A DNA stretch of 64,000 nt. Source: Lytechinus variegatus. Its lineage: Eukaryota; Echinodermata; Echinoidea; Temnopleuroida; Toxopneustidae. A program made the translations under genes and the position numbers. The notes beneath the pieces are model-generated. The model was not told the DNA's origin. It saw only the letters and a list, made by a program, of their open reading frames with translations, and searched no databases. The stretch spans positions 19,613,361 through 19,677,360 of the forward strand of contig NC_054756.1 of NCBI RefSeq assembly GCF_018143015.1, read 5' to 3'. Positions within the stretch are counted from its first letter, which is position 1, and the number at the start of each line of letters is the position of its first letter. Positions 11,914 through 23,624 of the stretch are shown here, one piece after another.

Positions 11914-11998
11914 ATCTCGTACCAATCATCGTTGGAGTAGCAGCTGCTTTCCTCGTGATCATCCTCATTATCATTGTCGTATCCGTTTATTGCTCAAG
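11914..11998 (+). CDS. Receptor exon: transmembrane segment
   Basis: 85 bp, phase 1 at the start and phase 2 at the end. The acceptor AG is at 11912-11913 after CTCTACCGTACCTC, and the donor is GTAATA. In the phase carried over from the stalk exon it reads NLVP, then an uninterrupted hydrophobic run of about 23 residues (IIVGVAAAFLVIILIIIVVS), then VYCSR. This is a classic single membrane span with a Cys and a basic residue at the cytoplasmic border. Phase 2 matches the acceptor phase of the tail exon at 15594, giving a CS-RKGRQKTKK junction. Confidence 0.88.
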
Positions 11999-12634
11999 GT
12001 AATACAAAAGACTTCTTAGAATTACATTACCTATTTTCATTAATTCTACCCACTTCATTCTAATATTTCACTTTAAACTGAACTAATAGGCCATACAGAT
12101 CTCCTAATAGAAAATAAAAAGGTACACTTCGTTAACTAGTTTCTATCGAAATATATTTGTGACATCTAATATAACTATAACGTTCATTTATTTGAATATT
12201 ACTCTCGATTAAGGTTAAAAATTTGTTCAGAATCAGATCACGATAAAAAAATCAATCAAATTTTGATTCAGCGAATAGTCTTTTTGGTTGGGTTGCTTTG
12301 TTTTTACTAGATGGCTTTGATATTAGGTACTGAAATTAATTCAGTATGTCGACATGATAACTGAATATAAATAACACACACATTACAGTAGTCATGGTAG
12401 TACACTTCATCAAGCTATTATGACGTTTGAGTCACTTGAATTTAGTTTAACAACAGGTTTACTAACCAGAAGTTTAGGAAGTGTTTATACTATTTTTAAT
12501 TGACCTTAGATATATTGCCTCATCTTATTTGATCTCAATTCATCTAATTTCATCTGGTCACTTAGTTCCGTTCTTACTTTGATCTTATACTATTTTACCT
12601 CATTTTACTTCAATTCATTTAATCTCGTCCTCTA

Positions 12635-12833
12635 CACTCTAAAAACACTGAGTAAAATTTTACTCAAATTGGGTAGAAAGGGAACATGCATGTTTGCTGG
12701 CTATTTTTTAACCCAAAATTGGGCTATTTCAACGCAACATTGTGTAAAATTTACAACATATTTGGTATCTTTTTACCCAACCAACTTGCATGTTCCCATT
12801 TTACCCAATATTGGGTAAACCTTCTTTAGAGTG
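12635..12833. mobile_element. 199-bp palindromic MITE with TA target duplication
   Basis: The ends are CACTCTAAA and its inverse TTTAGAGTG, flanked by TA at 12633-12634 and 12834-12835. Inward the arms pair again, through GGGTAAA and GGGAACATGCA and their inverses. It sits inside an imperfect TCATCTTA-type low-complexity tract (about 12500-12990) and splits it. A Tc1/mariner-like origin is inferred from the TA. Confidence 0.8.
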
Positions 12834-13291
12834 TATTCATATTAGATCTTATCTTATCTCATGTAATCAATCTCATCTTAGTTTTAAAACTAACCTTTTT
12901 TATCTTTTCATCTCACTTCAAGTGATCTTAACTCGTATTCTCATCTTACTCTATCTTAAATATACCATTTTACCATATATCATATCATTTCACCTTGATA
13001 GCAAACCATCGTTAAGAGTAGGTCCGGCATAAAGTGATGATGTAAGTAGCGGGAGTATACCCAAGACTAACACTTTAATGGTGTAATGGTAAACCCGCTA
13101 CCTGAATAGAAGGGGCATGCGTCATGTTTTTAATGGTACTTTGGGAACCCATTTTGATAGGGGAAGAGGTACATATTCAATCATTCATGATCATGGCGCA
13201 ACCAGCCGATTATTTTATGGATAAGAATATGTTCAAGTTATCGGTGCTTTGGTGGAAACACAACTGCATGGTTAGTAATGTTGGTTCTACA

Positions 13292-13573
13292 CTGTTAAAA
13301 AACCTGTGATTTTACAGAAAATAAACAGAAGATTTTGCAGAAAGCAATAACAGAATCATTCTGTAAATTCATAAAACAGGAATTTTTCTGCAATTTAACA
13401 TAACAGGTCTGTCTAAAAAGGGGAAAAGGGTGTTTCATTCAAGGAAATTTGTAAGATTCCATACACCAAATACCAAATTCCTGTAAGATTACGCAATTCG
13501 GTAAGATTACAGATGATCTCGAGACTCTGCTGCATGAACTTCTTTTATTGTAAGGATAAATTTTCTAACAGTG
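13292..13573. mobile_element. 282-bp MITE with TA target duplication
   Basis: It begins CACTGTTA and ends TAACAGTG, flanked by TA (13290-13291 and 13574-13575). Internal short repeats of the words CTGTAA and GTAAGATT are present. Non-coding; it lies in the receptor intron between the membrane and tail exons. Confidence 0.75.
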
Positions 13574-13913
13574 TAGGGGGATGGTGATGGTGCAGGTGCA
13601 ATATGACAACCTAATGGATGCATGTTGTTACCAAAGTGGTTCTTGGTACAGGATTCTTTTCCTCTCCCCTTTTCCCCCTTTTTTATTTCATCGTATTTTA
13701 TAATTCTTGTATACTCGTTAACAGCTTAGTAATCACGAAATTATTATGGCCATTCGGTGAAGAATGATAAGATGATGAATAAGATGTTACGGGCACTCGC
13801 AACTTTACGAGGAACGAAATGTTATCTACGTAGCAGTGTATATAATATATTATGAACTGATTGTGGAATTACTTTATTTTCTTTTTCTCGCTTGTATTTT
13901 ATCGAATCTCAAG

Positions 13914-13940
13914 GAGAGGAAAACCAACGAGGGAGAAAAA
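13914..13940 (+). CDS. Possible 27-nt cassette microexon (juxtamembrane)
   Basis: A strong pyrimidine tract and AG (13912-13913) precede 27 bases that are followed by GTACGC. The segment has phase 2 at both ends and could therefore be spliced between the transmembrane exon and the tail exon without changing frame. It would add a basic peptide, RGKPTREKN, just inside the membrane. The evidence is splice-site and phase fit only, and a chance match is quite possible. Confidence 0.3.
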
Positions 13941-15593
13941 GTACGCAGGGAATAATAACGTGAATGTAAAGCACCACATTTAGACGTTTATCTTTATTTT
14001 TCTCATTTGGCTTATTTGCCAGAAGTTATTCTTTTTAAATCCTGCCACTCCAAACGTTGTTCTTAGTTTGAAAGTTGTGACACTACTTCATTGCAATTAA
14101 TGTTCTGCATGCTTATACTTCTGTGTTTGCAAATAGAATAGAGTTTCCAGCTGTAAAAGTATTCATGTTCACTTTGCTTCATAAATTTCCAAAACAGAAC
14201 TCTGCGAAATTGTTCGTGTTGTCCTAATAATTATATATTGTGTCCTGCTTTGATAAGTGCATCTTGGCGACTTGGTCAAATGTGACTCAAAGATTTAGAA
14301 TGTTTGCACACCAATCAATCACCAGATGATAACTTCTTTAATATAATTTTCAATTTCCATAAACTATTACATAATTACTAGCTTTAAAACGATTTCACTA
14401 TTTTCTACTTAAAGTGATAATAATGATTATGATATTGCGATCTTGGGAATGCACAACATTACACGTATATCAATAATCATTATGCGTATGTATTATGAAT
14501 TTTTTTTTTAGTCTATCTTACTTTTATTTCCCTAATTTTCGCCATCAACATTCAAACATATTATAATTTTAAATAATGTTTTATGTGTTTGTCCCTCATA
14601 TTACATTAATGAAGATAATTCATAGAGAGAGGATAGTAATGTCACGAATAACACTATAGCCCGGGACCAAATTTCAATACCATTTTAACATCTAACAATT
14701 TTGTTTTAGGCGTTAACGAATCAGCTCGTGAGTGGGTTTGTTGCATCTTAGTCCAGACATGATTCATTTTGAAACAAGATGTATTCATAGAAATACATTC
14801 AAGGGATGATTGTATCCCAATCCCTTGAAGCCTTTGGACCACAGTATATGCGTTTTCAGATTTCATACTTTTATAGCTTTCTTTTATGTTGACATGTCCG
14901 TAATCATGTTTATTGCATGTTTCTTAATTGCATTTTCGTCACCAGCATTTTATTAAGATTTTATGGAGGTTTTCATGGTTACACATAAGCACAGTGCCCA
15001 TTTTTTGCTTATTTTGTATGACCATAATTCCTGTATTTTAATCAATGCCCTTCACTTTCCGGTAAGTCGTATTTTTAACCCTCTTCAGTAGTGCCCCGTT
15101 TGCATGTTTTTGATTATCAAAATCTCTTTTTTTCTAGGCAGCGTTATTTCCGTTTTATCAATGAAATCTGTATTTGCACTATTTGGTTTTTATCAACTCT
15201 AATAAGAAGTACGACTATAACCGATATATTTACTGATGAATATAGGCCTAGGTAATATTTCTTGTTTCTGCATGGTTGCCCCTTTGAGAGAAAACCAATT
15301 TGAATTTCGTGATTGCAGTTCACTTTCAATCGGGCATTGAAGATTACATGTAATAACGGCATTTCTTTGGATTAAAAACTAAAATGTAATTGCTTTTAAA
15401 AAAATATAGAGTAAAGAAGGAATAACAAATACTAATTTTTGTTAGACTGATATCATTTGTAATATTTCTTTGTTAATTTCCGTGTGGCTATTTGTAGTCT
15501 AAAAAATATAAGTAATAATTCACGGTGTTCAATGTATACATGGTATATAAACAAAATAAGGTCATTTAACGTTTGCTCCCATTATAAACACAG

Positions 15594-16008
15594 GAAAGGA
15601 AGGCAAAAGACGAAGAAGATACCCTTTGACCCAGCCCTGGGAGCCAGTTTTGGAAACCCCGCATTCGAAGAAGACGAGGAGGCCGAGACGGCGCGACGTG
15701 GTTTCGTGCAGGAGAACGACTACGGTGACAGGCAGACATACGACATCGGTGTATCCGACTATGCCATGGCGAACGACGAGGTCGACAGGGCTCCACCGGA
15801 TGGGAAGGATTCATCGGTCTTCCTCCCTGACAACGGAACGGAGGACGTGACCTACGCGGTGGTGAACAAAAACAGACAAGGTAGCGTAACAAGTTTTAAG
15901 CCGGACGACCATAGGGTTTCATGGGCTACTTTACCGCAGAATCAAAGCAATGGAGTTAGCGATGCCTATTACACAGACCCTAACAACCAAGTAGCAACGC
16001 CTTTGTAA
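15594..16008 (+). CDS. Receptor exon: cytoplasmic tail with ITIM-like motif
   Basis: Terminal coding exon: acceptor AG at 15592-15593, start phase 2, stop TAA at 16006-16008. It encodes about 137 residues of hydrophilic tail, starting with a basic stretch (RKGRQKTKK) that fits the membrane border, then an acidic segment (AFEEDEEAE). Tyrosines occur in NDYGD, QTYDIG, SDYAMA, VTYAVV and AYYTD contexts. VTYAVV (15847-15864) matches the ITIM consensus (S/I/V/L)xYxx(I/V/L), which when phosphorylated binds SH2 phosphatases in vertebrate inhibitory receptors. The C-terminus ATPL fits a class I PDZ ligand (T at -2, L at 0). GC content is much higher than in the flanking DNA, supporting coding function. 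Function as an inhibitory receptor is inferred, not shown. Confidence 0.88.
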
Positions 16009-16117
16009 ACGATGACGTCACAGAGGACATTAATTGATAACCAAATGGTGCCTAATTATAGGGGAAGTCGAGATATAGGCCTATATTTGTGGGGAAAAAA
16101 TCATCTTACATTTCTGA

Positions 16118-16123
16118 AATAAA
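16118..16123 (+). other. Polyadenylation signal of the receptor gene
   Basis: AATAAA 110 bp after the receptor stop codon. More AATAAA-like words follow near 16232. It is the first canonical signal on the + strand after the tail exon. Confidence 0.6.
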
Positions 16124-16269
16124 GATGGATTGAATTGATTTTTAAAACAGGGTTCCTCCTGCGAAATTATTTTTATATGTGTTTTTTTAGAAATGATATT
16201 GCATTGTATTGCCAAAATTGTTTGATAATTAAAATAAAAATATGTTCCTCTAATATGACGAACATGTTT

Positions 16270-18360
16270 CTTTATTACTTGTCATGATGTTATAGACATT
16301 GTATTTGCCTAACGTGTTGCTGATTTTTCGTTCGCCCATATGCATTGATAAATGATATGGGATGAAAATCGGTATCACCAACATGACCAACAAGAGAGCT
16401 GAAGATTGTCATATTTTTTATACTATGTGTATTTTCTATTAATAAACCGACTGGTATGCCCTATTTAGAGCAGTATTTATACAATCGAACGTGATTTAAG
16501 TGTTACCTAATATTTGTTTTAACGGGTGTAATGCATATCCTCTTTTGGGTAGTCAGAGTACGTAAGGTAACACGCATCCCTATCGTTGGATATTGCACAT
16601 AATGCGCTAATGAGAAATTAAGATGACGCAAACGCGATTTATTTCTTGTAGTTCATGTCGTACATTTGATCTCTCTGGGTAGTTGAGTCCATAAAGAATG
16701 GATTCAACTTTGAAATAGTATGTCAGGATCGATTCAGGTGATTTCAGTAAAAGTTGTCATGTTTGTTACACACAATGAAAGGTGTGTAAAATTGTGCCGT
16801 GTAACGTCAGTTGCCGTGAAAATGCCCAATTGCCTTTTTTCAGAAGCCGCCTTAGAAATCAAGTAATGATATTTATTGATATTGTAATCAACGTTCTATT
16901 CATTTAGATAGTGTAGCTACTCTCTCTTTCTCTCTCTCTCTCTCTTTCTTTCTCCCTCTCCCTTTCCCTCTTTCTGTCTCTGCCTCTCTGTTCTTTTCCC
17001 AGGCGGAGGGGGATGGTGGCGTGTAGAACAAGCGACACCATTACTACTCTTCTCAGAATCCGAATGGCTATTAAGGAGCTAGGTTAAAAAGAATAGGTAC
17101 CATGTTTAGAATTAGTCTTATTATAATTGTGAAGTAGTTCATTGAGTACCTGAATTCAGTTCATAGTAAAAGTGTTGCTCTACGTACAATACAATGACCC
17201 CTGAATATAGCAATAACGATAATTAAAGAAATAATGATGATGATAATGAATTGATAGAATTAAATGAAAAATATGAAATTCAATAAATAAATACGCGAAT
17301 AAACAAACAAATAATGAATATATAGCTAATTCATGATTATAAAGAGAATGCTTAAGAACGGGAAATTATCAAAATAATGAAAAAAAACTAGTAAATATTC
17401 AAAATATTTTAGAAGAATGAAAAAAAGACACACTAAAATTTGTCTTTTGTTTTCTTTCAGACGCAGTGGAACCGTAGAATAGTCTGAAAGTCCACCAAAC
17501 GGTAAAAAAAAAAGCTAGTATGCAAATACTTTTCATGAAACTCCTGGGGGCTCAGCCCTGCGTCTAATAATTATGTCCTTATTATTCTCTAACATTAAGA
17601 CAACGTGCCCATCATAAATATTCAGGGAGAGCAAATATAGAATTATTAACTTCAGCATTTCAAATAATGATCATCCTAACTATAAATCATGTTTGTTTCG
17701 TTTTTTCAGCCCTCAGCTCATTCTCTCTAGCTATTTATTCATTTATATATCTATCTTTCCGTATATCGAAGCATGTATTTATCCATTCAATTCTATCTAT
17801 CTACCTACCTACCTATCTATCTATTGTATCTACCTATTCCAGTCTCTATCCATCTACCCCAACCCTCTCTCTCCCTCTCTGTCTATCTATCAATGTATTT
17901 TTTTTCTACCCACCTATCCCCTCCCTCTATGTATGTTTCTCTCCCTGTCTCTCTTTCTTTTTCTCCCTCATTCCATCTCTTTCCCTCCCTGCTGTCCTTA
18001 CCTTGCTCGACCATTATCTCTTTAGAGAGCAACTTCCATTTTCCGAATTTAACCCTAGCATGTTCCTACCCATCCCCTTTGCTTTGCATTGTATCCCTAT
18101 CTATCTCTCAGTGCAGCTTTCCTGCTGGCTTCTCGCCCGGGGACATCCTGTTCTCTCCTTGACTTCATTTGGCCATCTTCGCCTAACCATTTGACATCCT
18201 CCTCCTTCCCATTCTCGTATTAATAATGTGTGACTTTTTGTGATGTTTCAAGATCTATCTTATCCATTTTTATATTATTTTTCATTATATTTTATTAAAA
18301 TTCTAAATCAGTATTGAAGACGATTACAAAATTATATATTGCATATACGTTGCATTCTAA
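16270..18360. other. Intergenic DNA with CT-rich simple sequence
   Basis: No gene is seen. A CT-rich tract covers about 16919-16990, and a longer CTAT/CCTCT-rich tract covers about 17740-18000. The second gives long Tyr/Ser/Leu-rich open frames in all three forward frames, which I treat as artefacts. Confidence 0.6.
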
Positions 18361-18367
18361 GCGATCT

Positions 18368-18540
18368 GGGGCCGTTTCATAAAGCTGTTCGTAAGTTAAG
18401 AGCGACTTTAAGAACGACCGGTGAACCTTTCTTCCGGGCTAAACCATCTCCAATGGTGTATAGCATTTACCAAAAGAAAGGATCACCAGTCGTTCTTAAA
18501 GGTGGTCTTATCTTATGAACAGCTTTATGAAACACCCACC
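18368..18540. mobile_element. Palindromic MITE (TTTCATAAAGCTGTTC family)
   Basis: The left arm, containing TTTCATAAAGCTGTTCGTAA and TTTAAGAACGAC, is mirrored by the right arm, which ends GAACAGCTTTATGAAACACC. The whole 173-bp unit can fold back on itself. A second member lies at 51612-51794. Confidence 0.8.
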
Positions 18541-19099
18541 TGAAAATATGTTAGAGATATACCACTGCAAATGCATTTTATCATAGATAAATAAAGGTTT
18601 GAATTGGGTTTTACATTGTATACCAAGCTATGTGTGCATACCGACAAAAATATGATCCTAGGGTTTATCCTGTTGGATACTGAACAAGCGTATTATGGTG
18701 GCGGTCTTTGAGAATGTATCCCGGAATGTATTGGGCAATGGTTCGTTGAAACAGCAGTCCAATTATTGTAATTGCAATTTTACCAACCCAGGGTTCCGAA
18801 ATCTGTTTTGCAAGCAGGCCCTGTTTAGCCCTACTGAACATGATAATTTTTCTTTGTTAATAATTATTTTTATTTGAAAGATTCTGCTTAGGGCCTATGT
18901 GACTTTATCATGCACATTGTAATCTTTGGTAATAGAAAAATTGCCTAAAATTATGAAAAGCAAGCACTGGCATCTTATTAAAACTTCAGTACATATTTGG
19001 GGGTCTTCACTTTTATTTCCGTGTTTTCGACGAGGCATACAAGTTTCATCAGGCCTTCGTCGTAGATGGCGTGCTTGATTATGAAGTTACGGAGGAATC

Positions 19100-19420
19100 A
19101 AGAACAGAGTAAATATACTGAAAATTCCCCGTCAAAATGACAAGGCCGAGCTAGAAAAGTTGTCGAAAATTTTGTGAACCGGAAAAGCATGCAGATTTGT
19201 ACCAAGTCTAAGATCTGAAATGCAATATCGTATTTTATTTCCAGAATCAAGGAATTAACCGCTGTTTTGATTTACCAACATTATCGAGAAAAAAATGATT
19301 GCTGTTCTTTGTCATGACGGGTATTGGTCCATTTCCTCTGTTCTTGAATTACGCCGATGAGCGAAAACACCCTAATGATGCAGTCCGACAAAATGTTAAT
19401 TGCTATTTTGAAAGGTGCAA
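19100..19420. repeat. Dispersed repeat, copy B (relative of 10985-11345)
   Basis: It shares ordered words with the segment near 11000-11345, including GTGAACCGGAA, a TTTCCAGAAT-like block, and GTTCTTTGTCATGA followed by GCGAAAAC. Divergence is high, so this is an old mobile-element fossil of unknown class. A poly-C run at 19529-19542 follows. Confidence 0.4.
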
Positions 19421-19619
19421 GGCGACTTCAGTTTTTATATCGCAGTTAACTCATTTGTCCCTTTTCTCATCCACATTTTCCGATTGTTTCGCTTTCTTTT
19501 CGAAACTTCATAAAAATCAGTGCGGTTCCCCCCCCCCCCCACCCCTCTTGTGCGGCCGCCTTTGGGTAAAATGCATAATTTGGATTATTGAATGGTCTAA
19601 AGGTTTAAATTGATGGGCA

Positions 19620-21250
19620 TTGGGGATTTATGTAAATGCAGTCGTTGACGGTAACGTATTACCACACACACCAACTCATTATTCACGATATCAGGCTTAT
19701 ATTTAACGTGTTTATAAATCATTTTATTTTACTCCCTAAGGGAACGTGATATTTTGCCATGTGGATACAATTATTTGCTTTCATATGTCATATATATATT
19801 AACACGCATGTACATAGAACGGTAACATTTTATAACATTATAAGGGTGATTGGTTAAAGTTTTCAGCTGGACTGAAAAAAGGGAACAAACGTTTTAACAG
19901 TTTCGTTTTGTTCATGTCAAGAAGAAGTTGCGGCAGGAAATACTGCGATTACCTAATGATTTGCTTTCTGTGTATACTATATATATGTATGTATGTTTAA
20001 AAGTATAATGGGGACATTGTTTATGAAACCAAATCAGGTCCAAATGACATGAATGCTGTATCGATAATTATGTTAAGAAAGAAAATATTTTTTAAACAGA
20101 TATTGATGTATTTATGAAACAAATATTCGAAATTGTACATAGATGTATTATATAATTGTTAGAATATTGTAAACGGTTGGCTAGATGAGGTGATTGCCCG
20201 AATTTATATTCTAAAAAAAAATTCTAACATTTTTGTTGCCTAGATTGAAGGTAGTCACCTTACACTTTATTATGACTTACAATCTACTTTTTTAATCATG
20301 ATATTTTGAATTTCTATTCAAATTACATTCCTTTCAAACTTGTGTATCATCGAAGATTTGAAATCAGAAGAAATGTATTTTATTTCCTTCGTTACATTTC
20401 ACCAGGAATTGCATCGGTGGAGAATAAAATATCCATTCTGTATTTATTTTGGGAGTGTTGTTTCTCCAAAGTAAATTACTTTAGTGGCAGACAATCATGG
20501 TAATGATGATTTCCCTTTCATTTGAAGAGATTCATGTGATTAGGTAAAAAATTTAAATTGAATTGTAATAATTTTGTAAGAAAAGACACAAAGCTGCGCA
20601 TTGTATCGTTCTCTTCAAAACGTTCATGTAACAAAAATGAATAATATAGTTGATTTTATATTTTGGCATTATATTTTCATGCATCACATGAGGTATTTTA
20701 AGAGGTGTATATTTAGAGCAATTGACAAGTGGCAAAGATTTATAAATATTGAAACAAAATAGTTTGCTTAGTTTAACAATCACTTATCTGTGTTCAGGAT
20801 TAAGTCTAAAACTGTTTTGTTTTGTGGTTCATTGTGTCGAACTAAATTATTGCTTTCGTTCTTTCAAATGCTATTAACCATCACCTTGCTATGTGCATAA
20901 CGTATAGTACATGTCTACATAATACCTTTAATACTGCAAGCATTCACTCACGGAATTGCACCGCCTTGTGCAATGTCAGCGCTACAATTGGTTGGTCATA
21001 TTTTTTTCTGAGGCTTTGTCCTTTATGGCATGCGTTTTTTACAAATGTTCTTTCCTGGTTAGACTGCTATTAAATTGAATTATCTAAATTTAAATCAAAG
21101 TGGTGTGCTATTTTTCTCCACTGCATTTTCTTTACGATTTAATCTGAATTCGTGGCCAATACATTATAATCCCCAAAGGAGCGTTTCATGCAACCATTTC
21201 GTGAGAAAAATTACCTATATCCCTGCATTTGATTGGATGAAAACATATTG
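19620..21250. other. AT-rich intergenic DNA, nothing recognised
   Basis: No exon, repeat array or RNA gene was recognised. Open frames are short and AT-rich, without splice-site or composition support. Confidence 0.5.
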
Positions 21251-21258
21251 TATCACTA

Positions 21259-22232
21259 CAGTGCGTATCAAAAAAAGTTTACACTTTGAAAAAGCCCTGG
21301 GAATGAAAAAATATACAACATGTGGGTAAATTTTTCACATATAATTTGGGTTTGGGTCTCATCTATCCAATGAAAGTAAAAGTTTTGTCAGAATGTTACA
21401 CTTGAGTGAGCACTGTCCATTTTTGTAAAACTCGCAGAAATCTGTTTGCGCAGAAATGCTCATTTTCACGCTGTGTCAAGGGGAAGGGCGAAATCAAACT
21501 CGCCCTGCGAAACATTTCTCATAAATTACCCTTGCAATTTTAGTCAATTGAAATAAAACGGACACTTCTGTAACAATTTTGCCACACAAATAGAAATTTC
21601 GACACTTACTAAGCACAACCTTTACCATTTTAGTGCCAGCTGGATTTGAGGACATAACTGAATCTGAACAAAAGTTTATATCAGACATCTCCGGCCTTTT
21701 TTCACGAAGTTTTTATCATTGAAAGTGGGTTTACGTTTTATGTTTTTTTAATGCTTATTTCTCCACACATTTTCCAAGCTCGATACTGATTAACAAAATG
21801 AAAATAAAGCCTAAGCCATTCCATGTAAATCACAGTTCAGTGTAAAGCAAATATCGTCACGATGGCCTCGGTGTGTGGGGGAGTGGGGTGGGGCGCAACG
21901 CACACTTTGAAGTGTTTGTGGGCAAGGAAACAAGTCAAAAAGGCTAAAAGATATCTTTAAATCAATTTTGCTAGCTAAATTCCACTTTTTCTTCATGTTT
22001 AAGTTCTACTTTTATTCGCATAACTATTTCAAAGTTCTGCGCAAATCATTTTTCACTAACTTTTCAAAAGTAAGTGGTGCTCACTCAAGCGGAAATATTT
22101 TTCGACAGTTATATCGTCATTTGCTTTAATGGATCTGTACTAATGTTAAAATATGGAAAAATCTTCAGAATATTACAAATGTATGATTTTACAGGATTTT
22201 TTCAAAGTGTAAACTTTTTTTGATACGCACTG
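21259..22232. mobile_element. Non-autonomous mariner-type element, 974 bp
   Basis: Both ends carry the same inverted repeat of about 35 bp beginning CAGTGCGTATCAAAAAAAGT, apparently perfect. It is flanked by TA at 21257-21258 and 22233-22234, the target duplication of Tc1/mariner elements. Subterminal words around GAGTGAGCAC (about 21403) recur inverted (about 22080). No transposase frame is visible. The nearly identical ends suggest fairly recent movement. Confidence 0.87.
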
Positions 22233-22239
22233 TATAAAA

Positions 22240-22420
22240 AGACGCCCTTCACCTCACCTGGGCGTTGAGGCGTGCGCCTGTAATCCAAGCTGTGGAGACG
22301 TTACAAATTGATGCAGAGGTTCGAGCCCTGGTCAAGTCTTTCGGATGGTGACGTTAAAGGTCGGTCCCAGACTTAAATAATCATATCCGATTGATACACG
22401 CCTGACAAAACTCAAATACA
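22240..22420 (+). mobile_element. SINE-like element (tRNA-type B box plus conserved core)
   Basis: A B-box-like GGTTCGAGCCC lies at 22318-22328. A core, TTCGGATGGTGACGTTAAAG, begins at 22339 and runs into GTCGGTCCC. The same core type follows the tRNA head in the SINE at 51961 and resembles the central domain of invertebrate tRNA SINEs. The head and tail limits are uncertain, and no clear 3' tail or target duplication was found. Confidence 0.5.
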
Positions 22421-23620
22421 CACACATCACCGGTAAGTCGACACATTGCGATGATTGTGAACTGTAGATGGCAGCAAACACAACACCTACTGTTCTTGTG
22501 GAATTCACTGTCATCAACTCCTGACATATTTAATTTGAATGTAATGGTTTAAATTATAAAGTAAATGGCAAACATCTCAATAGTTTGTTAATAGTTGACT
22601 GTGTGACACCATAAGTCCATGGTGATGCTAGCAAAGTTCGGGAAGGGTCACGCAATGTGAAATGAAATTATGTTATGTAGTTCTGTTACTCTTAACGGGA
22701 TAAGAAAAATGAAAAGTTTATGTGTACAGTGATCAAATAATTGTAAGTGCCTAAAAAGTATATGAAATAAATTGTCACTATAAAAATGCCTTTCCACTCG
22801 AATCATTGTCTCAATGTCTCCCTTTCTGCCACACATCGTGTTCGTGAGATAAACTAATATGGCATTTGGTATAAAAATGTGTGCTTTCACCTTGGTGTTT
22901 ATGTTGATATCAATGCCTTTTGCCTTTGCTTTGCGCGATTTACTCGTAAGAAAAAAAACAGCTACACATACATGCACAAGCTGTATATTAACCATTTTAA
23001 ATTTAAGATTAGTTGACATTTTGGGGGGGAAAGTGGGACCCCCCCCCCAACCAAAAAATGGAAAGAAATAGAGAGAAGAAACTGAGGTAGAAAGAAAGGG
23101 AGAAGAAGAGTGAGGGGAATTTAAAAAAAAGAGAAGTGAAGAAGAAAATGGAATAGGGGAGGGGGAAGAAAGATGCGGATATGAGGGGAAACGGGGAGAG
23201 TAAGAGGGGAAGCAAAAAATAGGAACATGCGGGAGGTCCAAAGGGATGTCAAATATGTGTTTAATTTTAGGGGACAAAATTGACAGTAAATAAGGGGCGC
23301 CCTATTGACCCCCCAAGTTAGGGATGACAGTTGAATCTCAACTGGACGGGTGCCGTCAGGCGAGGATCTGGGATTTCGCAGGGAGGGGGCGCAAGTTTGA
23401 ACTGATTTTGAAGTCCCTGTGTACCTTTAAAATAAGACCGCCCCTCACCTCCCGCCCGTCAAACATAAGCACCTTACTGGCATGTTGAATTTCATTATTT
23501 CGTAATCACATGAAAAAGGGCAACTGAAGACCTGTTATTTTTGTGATGTGTTCATTCAAAGAAAAATCCATGGATATGTGTAATATCACTTTTTTAAAAT
23601 ATTATCTTTTTTGGTTGAAC
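22420..23620. other. Intergenic DNA, G-rich and purine-rich stretches
   Basis: A GA-rich run at about 23050-23215, a G7/C10 pair at 23023-23048, and a hAT-like G-rich end at about 23357-23390 (CAGGCGAGGATCTGGG). No gene is recognised. The long minus-strand Pro/Ser/Phe-rich open frame here follows the purine-rich tract. Confidence 0.5.
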
Positions 23621-23624
23621 ATGA

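Noticed and set aside
15566-15892. Arg/Pro-rich minus-strand frame opposite the receptor tail exon
   Set aside because: It is the antisense shadow of a GC-rich coding exon whose + strand frame carries the tail in the correct splice phase.
17667-18194. 175-codon open frame rich in Tyr, Ser and Leu
   Set aside because: All three forward frames are open because of CTAT/CCTCT repeats, which is typical of low-complexity DNA.
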